Below are positions 8,501 to 9,108 of a stretch of DNA of 9,108 bases, piece after piece (positions within the stretch are counted from its first letter, which is position 1; the number at the start of each line of letters is the position of its first letter). The position numbers and the translations under genes were made by a program. Below the pieces are notes generated by a model. The model made no database searches and had not been told where the DNA came from. It saw only the letters and a program-made list of their open reading frames with translations. The DNA is from Shewanella sp. (lineage in GTDB: Bacteria; Pseudomonadota; Gammaproteobacteria; Enterobacterales; Shewanellaceae): NCBI GenBank assembly GCA_004195335.1, contig SDWK01000682.1, positions 1 to 9,108 on the forward strand, written 5' to 3'.

Positions 8501-8930
8501 AAGACAACATTCATTAGACGAATTCATCGTCAAATTAGTACTTTGTTGTAATTACCAGTTCCATTTTCATTAACTTTGTACTAACTTTGGAGCTAGGCGA
8601 GCTGGCCATTTCGGCCAACCTCACCATTAGGTAGACGCTCAACCTTTGAAATTCACTACTGGCTGATGCATTTTCAGTTCTTATGTAGCAATAAACAAAG
8701 GCGGAGATCACAAGGTGCGGTTTGCCGAAACGATAATGGACAGTACAACAAACTTTTAACAATTAGCATAATGGCATAAATTAGCAAGAATTTAGTTTGG
8801 TTTTGATTACAAATTTAGTTACCACTTCTTTGAGCTTTAATTAAACTACAAAGCAATAGAGAAACTTAGTAACAAGATTTATATAAGGACAGATTAGCTA
8901 GCGCAGGAGCAACACGGCTAAGTAACCAAA

Positions 8931-8950
8931 ACTAAACTAAACTAAACTAA
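8931..8950 (+). repeat. Pentanucleotide tandem repeat (ACTAA)4
   Basis: Four exact copies of ACTAA lie in tandem, preceded by similar AAA-rich sequence. They end 27 bases before the pilin ATG, inside the presumed promoter or 5' leader. The array is short, but non-triplet arrays in such positions can slip and change expression. Confidence 0.8.
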
Positions 8951-8977
8951 TAGTCGCGATGCCACTGGAGAGAAAAA

Positions 8978-9108
8978 ATGAAAGGTCTTAACTTGAGTAA
9001 AAGTATGAAAAATGCTAAGGGTTTCACCCTTATTGAATTGATGATCGTTGTTGCAATTATCGGTATTTTGGCCGCCATTGCACTACCAGCTTATCGTGAC
9101 TATGTAGC
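8978..9108 (+). CDS. pilA: Type IV major pilin, 5' part (cut by window end)
   Basis: This is the start of a type IVa prepilin, the subunit of pili used for adhesion, twitching and DNA uptake. It is exported, cleaved and N-methylated by the prepilin peptidase, then polymerised at the inner membrane. The 43 visible residues contain the class III signal G|FTLIELM, with Gly at -1, Phe at +1 and Glu at +5. The hydrophobic assembly helix [21 protein letters not shown] follows. GGAG at 8967-8970 is 7 bases before the ATG, which favours this start and gives a 15-residue leader. An internal ATG at 9005 would give MKNAKG, the usual six-residue leader, but has a weaker ribosome site. The position after nadC fits the pilA locus of related bacteria. 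The variable C-terminal part is outside the window, so a minor pilin is not excluded. Confidence 0.93.
   Translation, partial: MKGLNLSKSMKNAKGFTLIELMIVVAIIGILAAIALPAYRDYV

Larger units (their letters stand above)
8249..8977. other. 729-base non-coding region between nadC and pilA
   Basis: I see no convincing gene here. The longest open frame is on the minus strand (8535-8762, TTG start, 75 codons) and lacks a ribosome site. The stretch is AT-rich and contains dyads: TGAGT/ACTCA at 8255-8271, the strong hairpin at 8276-8307, GCGATA/TATCGC at 8360-8390 enclosing the palindrome TTTGTACAAA, GCAC-CAAA-GTGC at 8444-8455, ATGTTA/TAACAT at 8481-8500 and TGGCC/GGCCA at 8603-8617. TAACTTTG is directly repeated at 8571 and 8582. 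An (ACTAA)4 array ends 27 bases before the pilin ATG. It presumably carries the pilA promoter, and possibly a small RNA or a decayed gene. Confidence 0.6.

Noticed and set aside
8535..8762. Minus-strand open frame of 75 codons in the nadC-pilA spacer as a protein gene
   Set aside because: It starts only with TTG, has no ribosome site or convincing promoter, and I recognise no family. It is kept only as a hunting note.

Overview
The window is a conserved, chromosomal gammaproteobacterial locus. Gene order (aceF, aceE, pdhR, ampE and ampD on the minus strand; nadC and a type IV pilin on the plus strand), moderate GC and the protein sequences all point to Shewanella or a close Alteromonadales relative. 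The genus is inferred from remembered family resemblance, not from a search.

Positions 28-5171 (minus strand) carry the pyruvate dehydrogenase operon pdhR-aceE-aceF. The lpd (E3) gene expected after aceF is not visible in the 27 bases left. PdhR is the pyruvate-sensing GntR-type repressor of the operon. A perfect PdhR operator palindrome lies just upstream of pdhR at 5193-5211, downstream of a plausible promoter, with a CRP-like site and two further dyads behind it. AceE and AceF make the E1 and E2 components that convert pyruvate to acetyl-CoA.

Positions 5394-7023 (minus strand) carry ampE and ampD. AmpD is the cytoplasmic anhydro-muropeptide amidase of cell-wall recycling, and AmpE is its membrane-protein neighbour. 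The two genes are separated by 160 bases, unlike the tight ampDE pair of enterobacteria.

Positions 7024-7330 are the divergent ampD/nadC promoter region. nadC (7331-8248, plus strand) encodes quinolinate phosphoribosyltransferase of de novo NAD synthesis.

Positions 8249-8977 hold no convincing gene. This 729-base stretch contains a strong hairpin after nadC, several smaller dyads and a pentanucleotide tandem repeat just before the pilin start. From 8978 to the window end is the 5' part of a type IVa major pilin gene (pilA-like), whose pilus-assembly partners would be expected beyond the window.

Most of the window is ordinary housekeeping DNA, and I found no undescribed multi-gene system. 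The parts most worth a second look are non-coding: the dyad-rich pdhR promoter, the structured pdhR-aceE junction, and the long nadC-pilA region with its (ACTAA)4 repeat.
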